Assembly: GCA_021405325.1 (NCBI GenBank)
Contig: QWII01000021.1
Span: forward strand, 71,134 to 135,133
Length of the DNA stretch: 64,000 bases
Origin: Caldilinea sp. CFX5
GTDB lineage: Bacteria > Chloroflexota > Anaerolineae > Caldilineales > Caldilineaceae
Reading direction: 5' to 3'
Made by a program: the position numbers and the translations under genes. The notes under the pieces are model-generated. The model ran no database searches. It was given only the letters and a program-made list of their open reading frames with translations, and was not told where the DNA came from. Numbering within the stretch: the first letter of the stretch is position 1; each line of letters starts with the position of its first letter. Positions 9,751 to 17,710 of the stretch are shown here, piece after piece.

Positions 9751-9799
9751 GTTGGTTGGTTCGTTGGTTGAGCTTGTCGAAACCAACGAACCAACCAAC
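9751..9799. repeat. Palindromic repeat, gttggttcgttgg family, copy 2
   Basis: Perfect 19-bp arms 9751-9769 and 9781-9799 enclose the 11-nt loop gagcttgtcga. It differs from copy 1 at 7751 by one base in the loop and by the number of ggtt units. Confidence 0.9.
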
Positions 9800-9802
9800 C
9801 CC

Positions 9803-11389
9803 CTAACTCAAGGTAAAGACGCCGATACTCATAAGTGCTTGGACGGTAATGCCAACGCCAACGACGGTGATAAAGAGTGCGCTGGCGACAGGAACAAAGC
9901 GGAAGAGGGGGCCGCTTTCGGGGATGCGTTGAAAGAACTTACCGGCATAGACCAGCACCACCCCAATGGCGGTTAAGACACTGGCCAGCCCCAGGCTAAA
10001 CATGACGATGAGCGCCAGACCAAAGCCGACCCGTTGCAGGCTGATGGCGCCCAACATCAATACCAGCGCCGACGGACAGGGCAACAGCCCACCGGAGATG
10101 CCGAGCGCCAGCAGCCCACGCCAGGTGACCGGCGTCCCATCCGTCCCCGGCGGCAGGTGGTGATGACCGTGATGATCATGGCTGTGATGATTATGGCTGT
10201 GATCATGGCCATGTTCGTGGTCGGCATGGCTGTGATCATGATGGTGGTGATCAGGGTCGTGATGATGACCATGATGATGGTGATGATCCTGCCCGCTGAC
10301 AAAACTATGGAGCCGATCCTTGATCATGATGGCGCCGATAACGACGACCAAGACACCCGATAACATACTGAGCCAAGGGTAGAGCTTCTCCGGCAGAATA
10401 AACTGAGCGGCGAAGAGGGTGACAAAGCCCAGCGCAAAGACGCCGGCGGTATGGGTGATCGTGGTGGTTAGCCCTAGGAAAAGCGCATGACGCACCGTCC
10501 CCCGTGACCCGACCAGATAGGCGCCGACAATCGTCTTACCATGCCCAGGGGAAAAGGCATGAGCCGCGCCCCAGCCGAAGGCTGCCAACAAGGCTAACAG
10601 GATGGTCAACGGGGTGAGCGCAGTCACACTAATCAACTCGGCAAAGGGGTCGGCAGGACGCCCGGCGCCGATCGGGGCGCTTTGGGCAACGGCGGCAGTT
10701 TTGGCCTGTTCCGCTGCGGCGCCGGCGATTGGCGCAAACTGAAAGCTCGCCTGATTGACTGTCAACGGTGATTGCAATAGATTGTCGGGGTAGGTGCGCA
10801 ACGCCTGACTCACATCGGTGGCCGGGACCGAGGAGCTTGCCAACTGGGCGCCGGCCTCGGCCTGGACGATGACTTCCTGCCAGCCGATATGGTCAGCATA
10901 GGTGGTGTCATGATAATCGGCCTGCCAAAGGGTTGTCTGAGAGTCAAATGGTGTTGACCATTCAGTGACCAGCCGTAGCGTTGGCAACCCCGCCTGACCC
11001 GTGGGGAAGGTCAGCTCATGTTGCACTGGCGCCCATGATTGCATTATCCCATTTAATTGTAAGTTGAGTTGCGTCGGCAAGGTTGTCAGCAGTTGTGTCA
11101 AGTAGGCCTCTTGTTCGGCCTGATCAACTGTGCCGTCGCCATTGACATCCATGCGAGTGCGCTCCTGGTGCGCCGGAATTTCGGCCATGTCCACGATATA
11201 GGTCAGGTGGATTTGCTTGTCGGCCACGGTTAAGCGGCTATAACGATTTACCGTAAAATTCCCCAGCGGGTGCGCCAACGCTGTGGTGGGCAGTAAGAGA
11301 ATCAGCACCAGAGTAATACCGATCAGGAGAGACGCGCGCTTGGTCCAGGTCAAGGGTGACCGCCCTAGCGTCAACGGTTGTGCCAACAT
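9803..11389 (-). CDS. NicO/RcnA-type nickel-cobalt exporter with extra N-terminal domain
   Basis: The 528-residue integral membrane protein is predicted to move Ni2+ or Co2+ across the inner membrane. After a signal-like segment there is an extracytoplasmic domain opening HPLGNFTVNRYSRL, which contains an EF-hand-like loop DVNGDGTVDQAE near residue 80. The NicO core then begins with the family signature HAFSPGHGKT. A loop of about 45 residues is almost entirely His, Asp and Gly, as in RcnA-type metal exporters. It is followed by LPCPSALVLMLGA and the closing helices. ATG start behind GAGGAAAG. It is first in the DUF4331/TPR set, linking that set to metal handling. A HupE/UreJ-like role is the alternative. 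Confidence 0.85.
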   Translation of the reverse strand: MLAQPLTLGRSPLTWTKRASLLIGITLVLILLLPTTALAHPLGNFTVNRYSRLTVADKQIHLTYIVDMAEIPAHQERTRMDVNGDGTVDQAEQEAYLTQLLTTLPTQLNLQLNGIMQSWAPVQHELTFPTGQAGLPTLRLVTEWSTPFDSQTTLWQADYHDTTYADHIGWQEVIVQAEAGAQLASSSVPATDVSQALRTYPDNLLQSPLTVNQASFQFAPIAGAAAEQAKTAAVAQSAPIGAGRPADPFAELISVTALTPLTILLALLAAFGWGAAHAFSPGHGKTIVGAYLVGSRGTVRHALFLGLTTTITHTAGVFALGFVTLFAAQFILPEKLYPWLSMLSGVLVVVIGAIMIKDRLHSFVSGQDHHHHHGHHHDPDHHHHDHSHADHEHGHDHSHNHHSHDHHGHHHLPPGTDGTPVTWRGLLALGISGGLLPCPSALVLMLGAISLQRVGFGLALIVMFSLGLASVLTAIGVVLVYAGKFFQRIPESGPLFRFVPVASALFITVVGVGITVQALMSIGVFTLS

Positions 11390-11742
11390 GAGCTTTCCTC
11401 ACTTTAACTATGGTCGAGAGCGAGTCGCGATTGTGTGTTGCTTGGACTTATCGGTAAAGGCAATAGTAGATAAAATGGCAATCAATTTGTTGCTTAATAA
11501 AAATTCAACAAAAACTTTACAGGATGTTTAATCCACCTTTGCCTTAACCAGATATAGCCACTAGATAGAGAGAAAGTTACATTCTTAGCTTCTCTGCTTG
11601 CGATTCATTATGGCGCCATCGACTAATCACTTACCAGTTCAAAAGCTGTTCACTTTTTACTCACTTTTGCACTGTCTATCTGTTTGACGCAGTCATCAAT
11701 AAGTTGGATCACACCAATTTGTTGAAAATCGATAACCACGAA
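11390..11742. other. A/T-rich upstream region of the NicO gene
   Basis: About 350 nt with no convincing gene. The sequence is more A/T-rich than its surroundings and presumably holds the promoter of the NicO/DUF4331 set. I could not pick a -35/-10 pair with confidence and saw no cobalamin or NiCo riboswitch core. Confidence 0.5.
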
Positions 11743-11806
11743 CCCGCTCGCAGCTGGTCCGTGACCGGCGTCTGGGGGCGCCGGTCACGGACCGGCTGCG
11801 AGCGGG
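11743..11806. repeat. 28-bp palindrome, ccggtc/gaccgg type
   Basis: Arms 11743-11770 and 11779-11806 pair over 28 bp with one mismatch (a possible G-U) and an 8-nt loop. The arms read cccgctcgcagc then ggtccgtgaccggcg. They share the cgctc and ggtccgtga words with the palindrome at 37427. Confidence 0.9.
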
Positions 11807-11908
11807 CGACATCACCGGTGCGGAACCAGCCGTCAGCGGTAAACTGTTCGGAGTATAACCGCCTTCCTTTCCGTATTCACGGTCAGGCGCCGGTTAACTG
11901 GCGCATCA

Positions 11909-12358
11909 TCAGGCCGGCGTCAAAGTAGACCTTTTCCCAATCAAGCGGGCTTCATCAAACCTGAAGATTGCCACAAAGGGTAGGTTGATGACCCGCCCGG
12001 AAGCCGGCAGTCCCAACCAGGCGCCGGTCTGTGCGCCGACCAGTTGCCCCTCCAGAATCACCGCCAGATCGGCGTGATAGAGCGCAAAGATTTCTGTGTA
12101 GAGATTGGGAAAGGCGGTCAGCAAGCGCCCCACCAGATCGGCCACCGCCGTTGCGCCCACAGCGCTGCTATCCAACGCCACCAATTCATAGCTGGGGCGG
12201 GCAAAGGTCGCCAGCCAGGCAGCCAGATCATGGCGATTTTCGGCAGCAATATGTTGGTGAATCAGCGCGTGGCGCGCTTCTCGCCATTGGTTCACCAGGA
12301 TTGGGCTGCTCCGCTCCACGACTTTACGGACAGGCAAGTGGATGAGCGTGCGCTGCAC
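11909..12358 (-). CDS. SnoaL/NTF2-like protein (ester-cyclase type), end frameshifted
   Basis: The frame encodes 149 residues of a SnoaL-like cone fold, the family of polyketide cyclases and many small hydrolase-like proteins. The pattern RHDLAAWLATFARPSYEL followed by LLTAFPNLYTEI is typical. The expected family ending (a V-Y-F-D, then L-R-Q-L motif) is missing from this frame but present in the next one at 11883-11945, so a one-base deletion seems to have replaced the last 21 residues with LIGKRSTLTPA. The gene is last in a minus-strand row behind a GNAT and a GTPase. No substrate can be inferred. Confidence 0.65.
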   Translation of the reverse strand: MQRTLIHLPVRKVVERSSPILVNQWREARHALIHQHIAAENRHDLAAWLATFARPSYELVALDSSAVGATAVADLVGRLLTAFPNLYTEIFALYHADLAVILEGQLVGAQTGAWLGLPASGRVINLPFVAIFRFDEARLIGKRSTLTPA

Positions 12359-12412
12359 CGGCCACAGACGACTTGGTTTAGCAGAAGCAGTAGTGGCTGG
12401 TGCAAGACAGGC

Positions 12413-12952
12413 TTAGGTGAGAGGAAGTTCCATTGCTAATAGACGGACAAACTTGTCGCCAACCTTTATGCGATTGGCTTCGCCCGTTAACGTAAAGCCT
12501 AAGCTTTGGAAGAATTGGAGAGCGCCGGGGTTGAACTGCTCAACAGTCAGGCGCGCTTGTTTCATTTGGCCTTGCGCCGTCAGCCAGGGTTTGAGCAACT
12601 GCCAAGCCTGCGTTCCTACCCCTAGGCGCTGATAGGGTTCGGCTACCATGACCATGCCGATAGAAACCATCTGCTCGTTAGGCCAGTGCAAGCGCAAGTC
12701 GATCAGTCCGATCAGTTCAACAGCGGCAGCGTTTGCTGTGTCCTGCGCTTCTACCCGGCGAACAATGCCCACAATAGTCCGTCCGGGCGTCGCGGCGGCG
12801 GTGCGCAGATCATTTTCCGCCTGGCCGATCGGTGCGGTGAGCAAGTTATACATGGCCCAATAGCCGGGCGTCGCCAGGTAGACCTGTTGCAGGGCGTCAA
12901 TGTGCCATTCCGGCGACAACGGAACCAGGGAAATGGTCAGGGGTACGCTCAT
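12413..12952 (-). CDS. GNAT-family N-acetyltransferase
   Basis: The 179-residue protein has the GNAT fold. The acetyl-CoA binding motif A is visible as VAEPYQRLGVGTQAWQLL (Q/R-x-x-G-x-G/T), followed by LTVEQFNPGALQFFQSLGF, the usual beta6-alpha4 ending. It transfers an acetyl group from acetyl-CoA to an unidentified amine. The ATG overlaps the stop of the upstream GTPase gene (ATGA), so the two are likely translated together. Confidence 0.85.
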   Translation of the reverse strand: MSVPLTISLVPLSPEWHIDALQQVYLATPGYWAMYNLLTAPIGQAENDLRTAAATPGRTIVGIVRRVEAQDTANAAAVELIGLIDLRLHWPNEQMVSIGMVMVAEPYQRLGVGTQAWQLLKPWLTAQGQMKQARLTVEQFNPGALQFFQSLGFTLTGEANRIKVGDKFVRLLAMELPLT

Positions 12953-14700
12953 AAGCCTTCAATGTCACGACGCAATTGCGTGATGGTGCTCTTGGTCAGC
13001 CGCAACTCGGCGTCAAGTTTTTCCAACTTTTCCCGCTCGACACGCACAAAGCGGGTGTAGGGCGCAATGGCATCGCGGATGCGACGCAGGCTTTCCTCCA
13101 GTTCGCTTTCAAATTGCTGGGTAAGCGCATGATCCAATTGGGCGCGCAAGCCGTTGATTTTGTCGCGCAACTCGGCCTTGACCTTGTCACGCCGATAGGG
13201 TAAGACATACAACCCCAGCGCCGCAATCAAACCGGCGCCCAAAACGCCTGTCAGATCCAGCCACCAGGTATGGAGCAGCGCCACCAAGACGGCGCCCAGA
13301 CCGATGGCGCCCACCTGCACGGCGGCAGTCTGGAAGATCGCTGTCTGCACCTGCTGCGCCAGCTTCAGCGATTCGCGCTGCTGGTCATACCCCTCGATCA
13401 CCCGTTGGGCATTTTCACCGACGGTTTTGAGCAAGGCCAGGCGGTTGATTTCAAATTCGCTGTTGACACTGCCGACCATGCGGTCGGTATGATGGGCGGC
13501 GCGCCGCCCGATAAAATCCACCACCGAGCGCCACTGGCGGTAATTCTTGTCCACCACCCAATCGATGAGTTCGCTCACATGGCGTTCAATGGCGCGGCTG
13601 GTGTCGGCCACCACCGTGCGTTCAAATTCGCCGCGCACCTTTTCACTGTTGACCAGATCCATCACGCGTGTTAGTTGCAGCGTCTCATCAAAGAAGCGGT
13701 CGCCCCGCTCGATCATGCCGTAGAGGACATTGTCCACCCGGCTGCGTTGGGCGGCAAAGTCACGCCGCATGTCGTCGGTATAGGCCAGCAACTGCTCTTC
13801 AATCGTATCGAGCGTCTCAAAATCACCCTTGAGGATGCTCTGGCGCTCGTTGATCACCTGGAGATATTTCTCGATCAAGCGCCGCGCAACCCCCAAGGGG
13901 TTTTCTAACTTCAACCGCAGCCGTTCCCGATTATCCAGTTGTTGCAGGATGAAGCTTTCGAGCGGGGCAAATTGACTGGCCGCCCACAAGTCACTGGCCG
14001 GCGGCGCCCCCTGTCGGCGCGCTTCTTGCTTGGCTTGCAAGGCTTGGCGGGCGCTGACGGCGAAAATTTGGGGGTCAGCCCCGAGCAGGGCGCGCCCATG
14101 TTCACGGACAAAATCGAGAATCTTCGCCCGGTCTTGCGGCTCATCCACCATGTCGATCTTGTTGATAATGACGACAATCTTTTTGCTCCACTGGCGAATG
14201 CGTTCCAGAAAAAGGCGTTCACTTTCGGTAAAGGGACGGTCGGCGCTGGTGACAAAGAGCACCAGATCGCTGCGCGGCACAAACTCTTCGGTGATCTCCT
14301 GATGGCGTTGGATGACGGCATTGGTGCCGGGTGTATCGACCAGGTTAATATCGCGCAGCCACTCGACCGGCAGATGGAGCAGCAGGATGTCATCAGGCGT
14401 CACTTCCTGCTGAAACTGTTCGCCGTAACGCAAGATGTGAACATGGCTGGTTGTCGGCGTCACCCCTTCGGTCAACAAGCGTTCGCCCAACATGGCATTG
14501 AGAAAAGCCGTTTTGCCGGCGTTAAATTCACCCACCACCACCAGCAGGAAGAGTTCCTGCATCTGGATAGAACTAGTTTTGAGCAGCGCCAGATCCGCCT
14601 CTGCCGCATGAAGGCGCGCCAGCAACAGCCGCAGATCCTCCAGCATCGACCGTTCCCGTTGCAGAACTTCGTCTTGTTCCTGCGTTAATAACCGTTGCAA
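12949..14700 (-). CDS. Dynamin-family GTPase with membrane hairpin
   Basis: The 583-residue protein is a bacterial dynamin-like GTPase. It has a P-loop GEFNAGKT (residues 57-64), the switch DTPG near 120 and the G4 motif NKID near 178. A long helical middle region is followed by a hydrophobic pair of helices at about 455-500 (GAIGLGAVLVALL, GVLGAGLIAALGLYVLP) and a coiled-coil end. Such proteins hydrolyse GTP to remodel or tether membranes. It starts at a TTG codon with AGGGG six bases upstream; no nearer ATG fits. Bacterial dynamins often come as a pair, but no second copy is next to this one. The GNAT gene overlaps its stop by four bases. Confidence 0.85.
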   Translation of the reverse strand: MQRLLTQEQDEVLQRERSMLEDLRLLLARLHAAEADLALLKTSSIQMQELFLLVVVGEFNAGKTAFLNAMLGERLLTEGVTPTTSHVHILRYGEQFQQEVTPDDILLLHLPVEWLRDINLVDTPGTNAVIQRHQEITEEFVPRSDLVLFVTSADRPFTESERLFLERIRQWSKKIVVIINKIDMVDEPQDRAKILDFVREHGRALLGADPQIFAVSARQALQAKQEARRQGAPPASDLWAASQFAPLESFILQQLDNRERLRLKLENPLGVARRLIEKYLQVINERQSILKGDFETLDTIEEQLLAYTDDMRRDFAAQRSRVDNVLYGMIERGDRFFDETLQLTRVMDLVNSEKVRGEFERTVVADTSRAIERHVSELIDWVVDKNYRQWRSVVDFIGRRAAHHTDRMVGSVNSEFEINRLALLKTVGENAQRVIEGYDQQRESLKLAQQVQTAIFQTAAVQVGAIGLGAVLVALLHTWWLDLTGVLGAGLIAALGLYVLPYRRDKVKAELRDKINGLRAQLDHALTQQFESELEESLRRIRDAIAPYTRFVRVEREKLEKLDAELRLTKSTITQLRRDIEGL

Positions 14701-15010
14701 GTTAAACCCCTGTCATTTCCATCGCCAATGATAAAATCAATCACCTGCCAGCTTACTACGTCGAGCACAAGCAAAAGTTGCATAAGCGCCTTGTGACAGC
14801 CAATTATCGCCCAGTATAACACAGACGCAACAATACCTTGATCAACGACCCGGAAATTGCAACAAATAACACTGGACAAAAGCCAATAGATGAAGGATAA
14901 TAGGAAAAGAACAAGTTAGTGTAAATTATACATTAACTTCCATTTGTCGGGTCACGTTTCATTCGGGTTATTTTACATTTTGGGTTACTTTACATAAGGA
15001 GAAGCATCGC
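14701..15010. promoter_or_regulatory. Divergent promoter region with 14-nt direct repeat
   Basis: The 310-nt gap separates the divergent GTPase and isochorismatase genes. Just before the isochorismatase Shine-Dalgarno (aaggag) lie two direct repeats, GGGTTATTTTACAT (14965-14978) and GGGTTACTTTACAT (14982-14995), 17 nt apart. A related tgtaaattatacat lies near 14919-14934. They could be a regulator's binding sites. No other gene is seen. Confidence 0.5.
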
Positions 15011-15634
15011 ATGAGTTTACAATTTGTTGCTGGTGAGCAGGTTGCGATTCCCGAAATTCCGTTCCGCGCCACGATTGAGTTACCGGCGCAGGAGAGCGCC
15101 GTGGTCGTGGTCGATATGCAAAATGATTTTGTCAAGCCCACGGGCACGCTGGTGGTGCCGGCGGCCATTGAAACTGTCGGCGCCATTCAACACCTGCTTG
15201 CCCAGGCCAGAGCGCAAGGGGTGCGGGTGGCCTATACCCAGGACACTCATTATGAAGGCGACCGCGAATGGAGCATCTGGCCTGTCCACTGTCGCGCCAA
15301 CACCTGGGGCTGGCAGATCATTGACGAGTTAGCGCCCCAGGCTAATGATCTCGTCTGCCCCAAAAGCCGCTATGACGGTTTCTATGACAGCTCACTCGAT
15401 CACTATTTAACACGGGTTTGGCAGGTCAAACATCTGGTGATTGTGGGCACGGTTTCCAGCATCTGTGTGTTACACACCGCCGCCTCGGCGGGGCTGCGCT
15501 GGTTCCATGTGGTGGTGCCGGCCAATGGCGTCTCGGCCCTGACTGACTTTGACCAAGCCTTGACGCTGCGCCAGGTTTCGTGGCTCTATGTGGGTGATGT
15601 AGTGCGGCAGGTTGAGGATATTCGGTTTGTGTAG
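15011..15634 (+). CDS. Isochorismatase-family cysteine hydrolase
   Basis: The 207-residue protein belongs to the isochorismatase/nicotinamidase superfamily, which cleaves amide or vinyl-ether bonds. The triad is visible: Asp in VVVVDMQNDF (about residue 35), Lys in CPKSRYDGF (about 118) and Cys in VSSICVLHTA (about 152). The early His and Asp of DTHYEGD may bind metal, as in nicotinamidases, so an amidase is more likely than a true isochorismatase. ATG start with AAGGAG nine bases upstream. The stop codon (15632-15634) lies inside the left arm of the palindrome that follows. No siderophore or NAD-salvage genes are beside it. Confidence 0.85.
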   Translation: MSLQFVAGEQVAIPEIPFRATIELPAQESAVVVVDMQNDFVKPTGTLVVPAAIETVGAIQHLLAQARAQGVRVAYTQDTHYEGDREWSIWPVHCRANTWGWQIIDELAPQANDLVCPKSRYDGFYDSSLDHYLTRVWQVKHLVIVGTVSSICVLHTAASAGLRWFHVVVPANGVSALTDFDQALTLRQVSWLYVGDVVRQVEDIRFV

Positions 15635-15724
15635 TCGTTTGGTCGCGTAGTCGTTTGGTCTATAGACAGTCAGCACCGACTTTTCGACCTGCATGACTAG
15701 ACGACTACGCGACCAAACGACTAC
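15631..15724. repeat. 24-bp palindrome built of gtagtcg/tttggtcgc words
   Basis: Perfect arms 15631-15654 and 15701-15724 enclose a 46-nt loop. It lies between the convergent isochorismatase and hpf genes and includes the stop codon of the former. It may end both transcripts. Confidence 0.9.
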
Positions 15725-15731
15725 GCGACTC

Positions 15732-16295
15732 TTAGACCATCGTCGGCTGTAACAGCCCATAGTCGCCACTGCGGCGGCGGTAGATCACGTTGACGGCCTT
15801 GACTTCCGGGTTAAAGAAGACAAAGAAGTCATGGCCCAATAGCTCCATCTGTTCGAGCGCCTCCTGTTCATTCATGGGCGCCAGGGGGAATTGCTTGCGG
15901 CGAATAATTTTGCCCTCTTCCACATCCGGTTCGACCTCTTCCGCGGTTGCGGCCAGTTCGGCTTCCATGCTGGCGGCAGCAGCGGCGCGGCGGCGACTTT
16001 GGAAGCGGCGGCCCTTGAAGCGCTGCAACTGCTTCGCCATCTTGTCGATGGTGGCGTCAATCGAGGCGAAGATGTCACTGGTCGATTCTTCGGCTCGCAG
16101 GATCTGACCATTCGCCCAAAGGGTAATCTGGGCCGTATATCGGTCGGCGGCGGCGCGCGTCTCACTCTGCGTAAGTTCGGCGCGCATCTCTTGCACCTGC
16201 GGCAGATAACGCTCCAGGCGATTGACCTTCTTTTCGATATACTGATGAATCCAATCGGTCACTTCCAGATGGCGTCCGTGAACAGTGAGTTGCAT
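15732..16295 (-). CDS. hpf: Ribosome hibernation-promoting factor, long form
   Basis: The 187-residue protein has the S30AE/YfiA N-terminal domain ([20 protein letters not shown]), which binds the 30S decoding region. A charged Ala-rich linker leads to the C-terminal dimerisation domain ([20 protein letters not shown], then [15 protein letters not shown]). This is the long form that pairs 70S ribosomes into inactive 100S dimers in stationary phase. ATG start behind AAGGAGAAGG. It is monocistronic, convergent with the isochorismatase gene. Confidence 0.95.
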   Translation of the reverse strand: MQLTVHGRHLEVTDWIHQYIEKKVNRLERYLPQVQEMRAELTQSETRAAADRYTAQITLWANGQILRAEESTSDIFASIDATIDKMAKQLQRFKGRRFQSRRRAAAAASMEAELAATAEEVEPDVEEGKIIRRKQFPLAPMNEQEALEQMELLGHDFFVFFNPEVKAVNVIYRRRSGDYGLLQPTMV

Positions 16296-16342
16296 GGTCC
16301 TTCTCCTTACTATAACGGTTTTTGAGAAAGCGGTAGCGGTGC

Positions 16343-16548
16343 GTCAGTAGAACAGTTAGACAGTCGGTCAGTGAATCAGCAACTCCGTCTGTGCGTTAGA
16401 ACGTCTTGCTGTTTGGCTAACTTACTGTTTTACTGATTTGGCTCATCTACGGAAAGTGTGAACACCTGTCAGGTTTTGGAAACCAGGTGTGGCGGGTCGA
16501 AACTTCACACTTTCTGTAGATGAGCGACTGATTTACTGTCCTACTGAC
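16343..16548. repeat. Nested palindromes: an 85-nt element inside a second inverted repeat
   Basis: Outer arms 16343-16358 and 16533-16548 (gtcagtag-acagt words) flank an inner palindrome at 16441-16525. The inner arms gctcatctac-gaaagtgtga contain a further inner hairpin (acacctg/caggtgt). The inner element recurs in inverted orientation at 27328-27416. The whole fills the gap between hpf and comF; no gene is present. Confidence 0.85.
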
Positions 16549-16571
16549 AGACGCCACCGGCTTACAAACAA

Positions 16572-17342
16572 TCAACGGGGGCAAGCCAGCGCCAAGCCAT
16601 AAACGGCGACAGCGCCGGCGTCCAACGCCGCTTGGGCGCACGCACGCATGGTGGCGCCGGTAGTGTAGACATCATCAATGAGTAAAAGGCGTTTTCCAAG
16701 CACAGCATCGGTGGCGATAAAAGCATCCTCGACATTGCGCCGGCGCTCGCCGGCAGTGAGACCCACCTGGGATTGGGTGGAACGCTGCCGTACAAGCCAG
16801 CCAGCGTATAAGGGTAATTGTACACTATGGCAAAAGGCGCTGGCAAGTAACTCAGCTTGATTATAACCCCGTTCCCGGTAGCGCACACTATACAGGGGGA
16901 CAGGTACAACCCCGTCAACTGACGGGAATGTACCCCACCACGGTAAGGTTTGCACGAGGGCAACTAGATAACGCGCTAAGGGCGCTGCCAATTCCGGTTG
17001 TTGCTCATATTTGAAGGCGTGGATCAGCTCACGCAGCGGCGCGGTGTGAAGCGCGGCAATGCGCACCCCACGCAACGGGTCGGCAGTCAGGTGTTGGCAT
17101 TGTTCGCATCTGGCAACCGAAGCCACTTGCGGTCGTCCGCACTGGGTACAGATAGTTGGGCCAACCGGGAGAACCGCCTGCGCACAAGCCGCACAAACCA
17201 CTGCGCCTGCCCGGTGACAGGCAACACAACGGGGCGGAAAGAGCAGATCCAGCAGCGCCGCCGGTAACTGGCGTAAATGGCGGCTAAGCGCCAGGCGGGT
17301 TGTCGACCATCCGGCTGCTGTCGTGTGTGTGGAAACGTTCAA
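16572..17342 (-). CDS. ComF family protein (phosphoribosyltransferase-like)
   Basis: The 256-residue protein has a Cys-rich N-terminus with zinc-binding pairs (CVAC at 39-42, CAAC, CTQC, CEQC) and a type I phosphoribosyltransferase domain with the PRPP loop LLLIDDVYTTGATM near residue 220. ComF proteins take part in DNA uptake by competent cells in some bacteria, but the name is also given to relatives of unknown role; no other competence gene is adjacent. The start appears to be TTG with GGAAAGG seven bases upstream. It lies downstream of the Flp pilin gene on the same strand. Confidence 0.85.
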   Translation of the reverse strand: MNVSTHTTAAGWSTTRLALSRHLRQLPAALLDLLFPPRCVACHRAGAVVCAACAQAVLPVGPTICTQCGRPQVASVARCEQCQHLTADPLRGVRIAALHTAPLRELIHAFKYEQQPELAAPLARYLVALVQTLPWWGTFPSVDGVVPVPLYSVRYRERGYNQAELLASAFCHSVQLPLYAGWLVRQRSTQSQVGLTAGERRRNVEDAFIATDAVLGKRLLLIDDVYTTGATMRACAQAALDAGAVAVYGLALACPR

Positions 17343-17507
17343 AATTCGCCTTTCCGGTGGAGTGGTTGAGCTGACTCTGGACCCGCGCTTTGGGCGAGTT
17401 CAGATCAACATACCATGAAAATGGCGTTATGCACTACGGTTTTGTGACGGGTTACAGCTCAACCATTCGTCTCATCAAGAAATCAGGAAAAGCGCCCATA
17501 ACGGAGT

Positions 17508-17696
17508 TCAGACCCAATGGACAGGATTTACCTGCCAGGCCGTGGGGAACCAGCGTAGCAACAAGTCATTGATAAAGGTGCGCAGATCATCGCCCAGGAT
17601 CAGGAGAATCGAGAGCAACACAATCGCCACCAGAATGATCATGAGGGCATACTCAATAAAGCCCTGCCCACTCCGATTTGAGGGCATCCGTGACAT
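17508..17696 (-). CDS. Flp-type pilin
   Basis: The 62-residue protein has the class IVb pilin signature: a short basic leader, then GQGFIEYALMIILVAIVLLSI with Gly before the cleavage point and Glu at position 5 of the mature helix. Flp pilins form thin adhesive pili through the Tad machinery. I chose the ATG at 17696 because AGGAG lies eight bases before it; a GTG three codons earlier overlaps that site. It follows the LuxR-type response regulator by 14 nt. No tad genes are in the window. Confidence 0.85.
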   Translation of the reverse strand: MSRMPSNRSGQGFIEYALMIILVAIVLLSILLILGDDLRTFINDLLLRWFPTAWQVNPVHWV

Positions 17697-17710
17697 ACAA
17701 AACACTCCTT

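Noticed and set aside
11704..11928. 74-codon plus-strand frame
   Set aside because: It crosses a 28-bp palindrome and the frameshifted SnoaL end, with no ribosome site or family signal.
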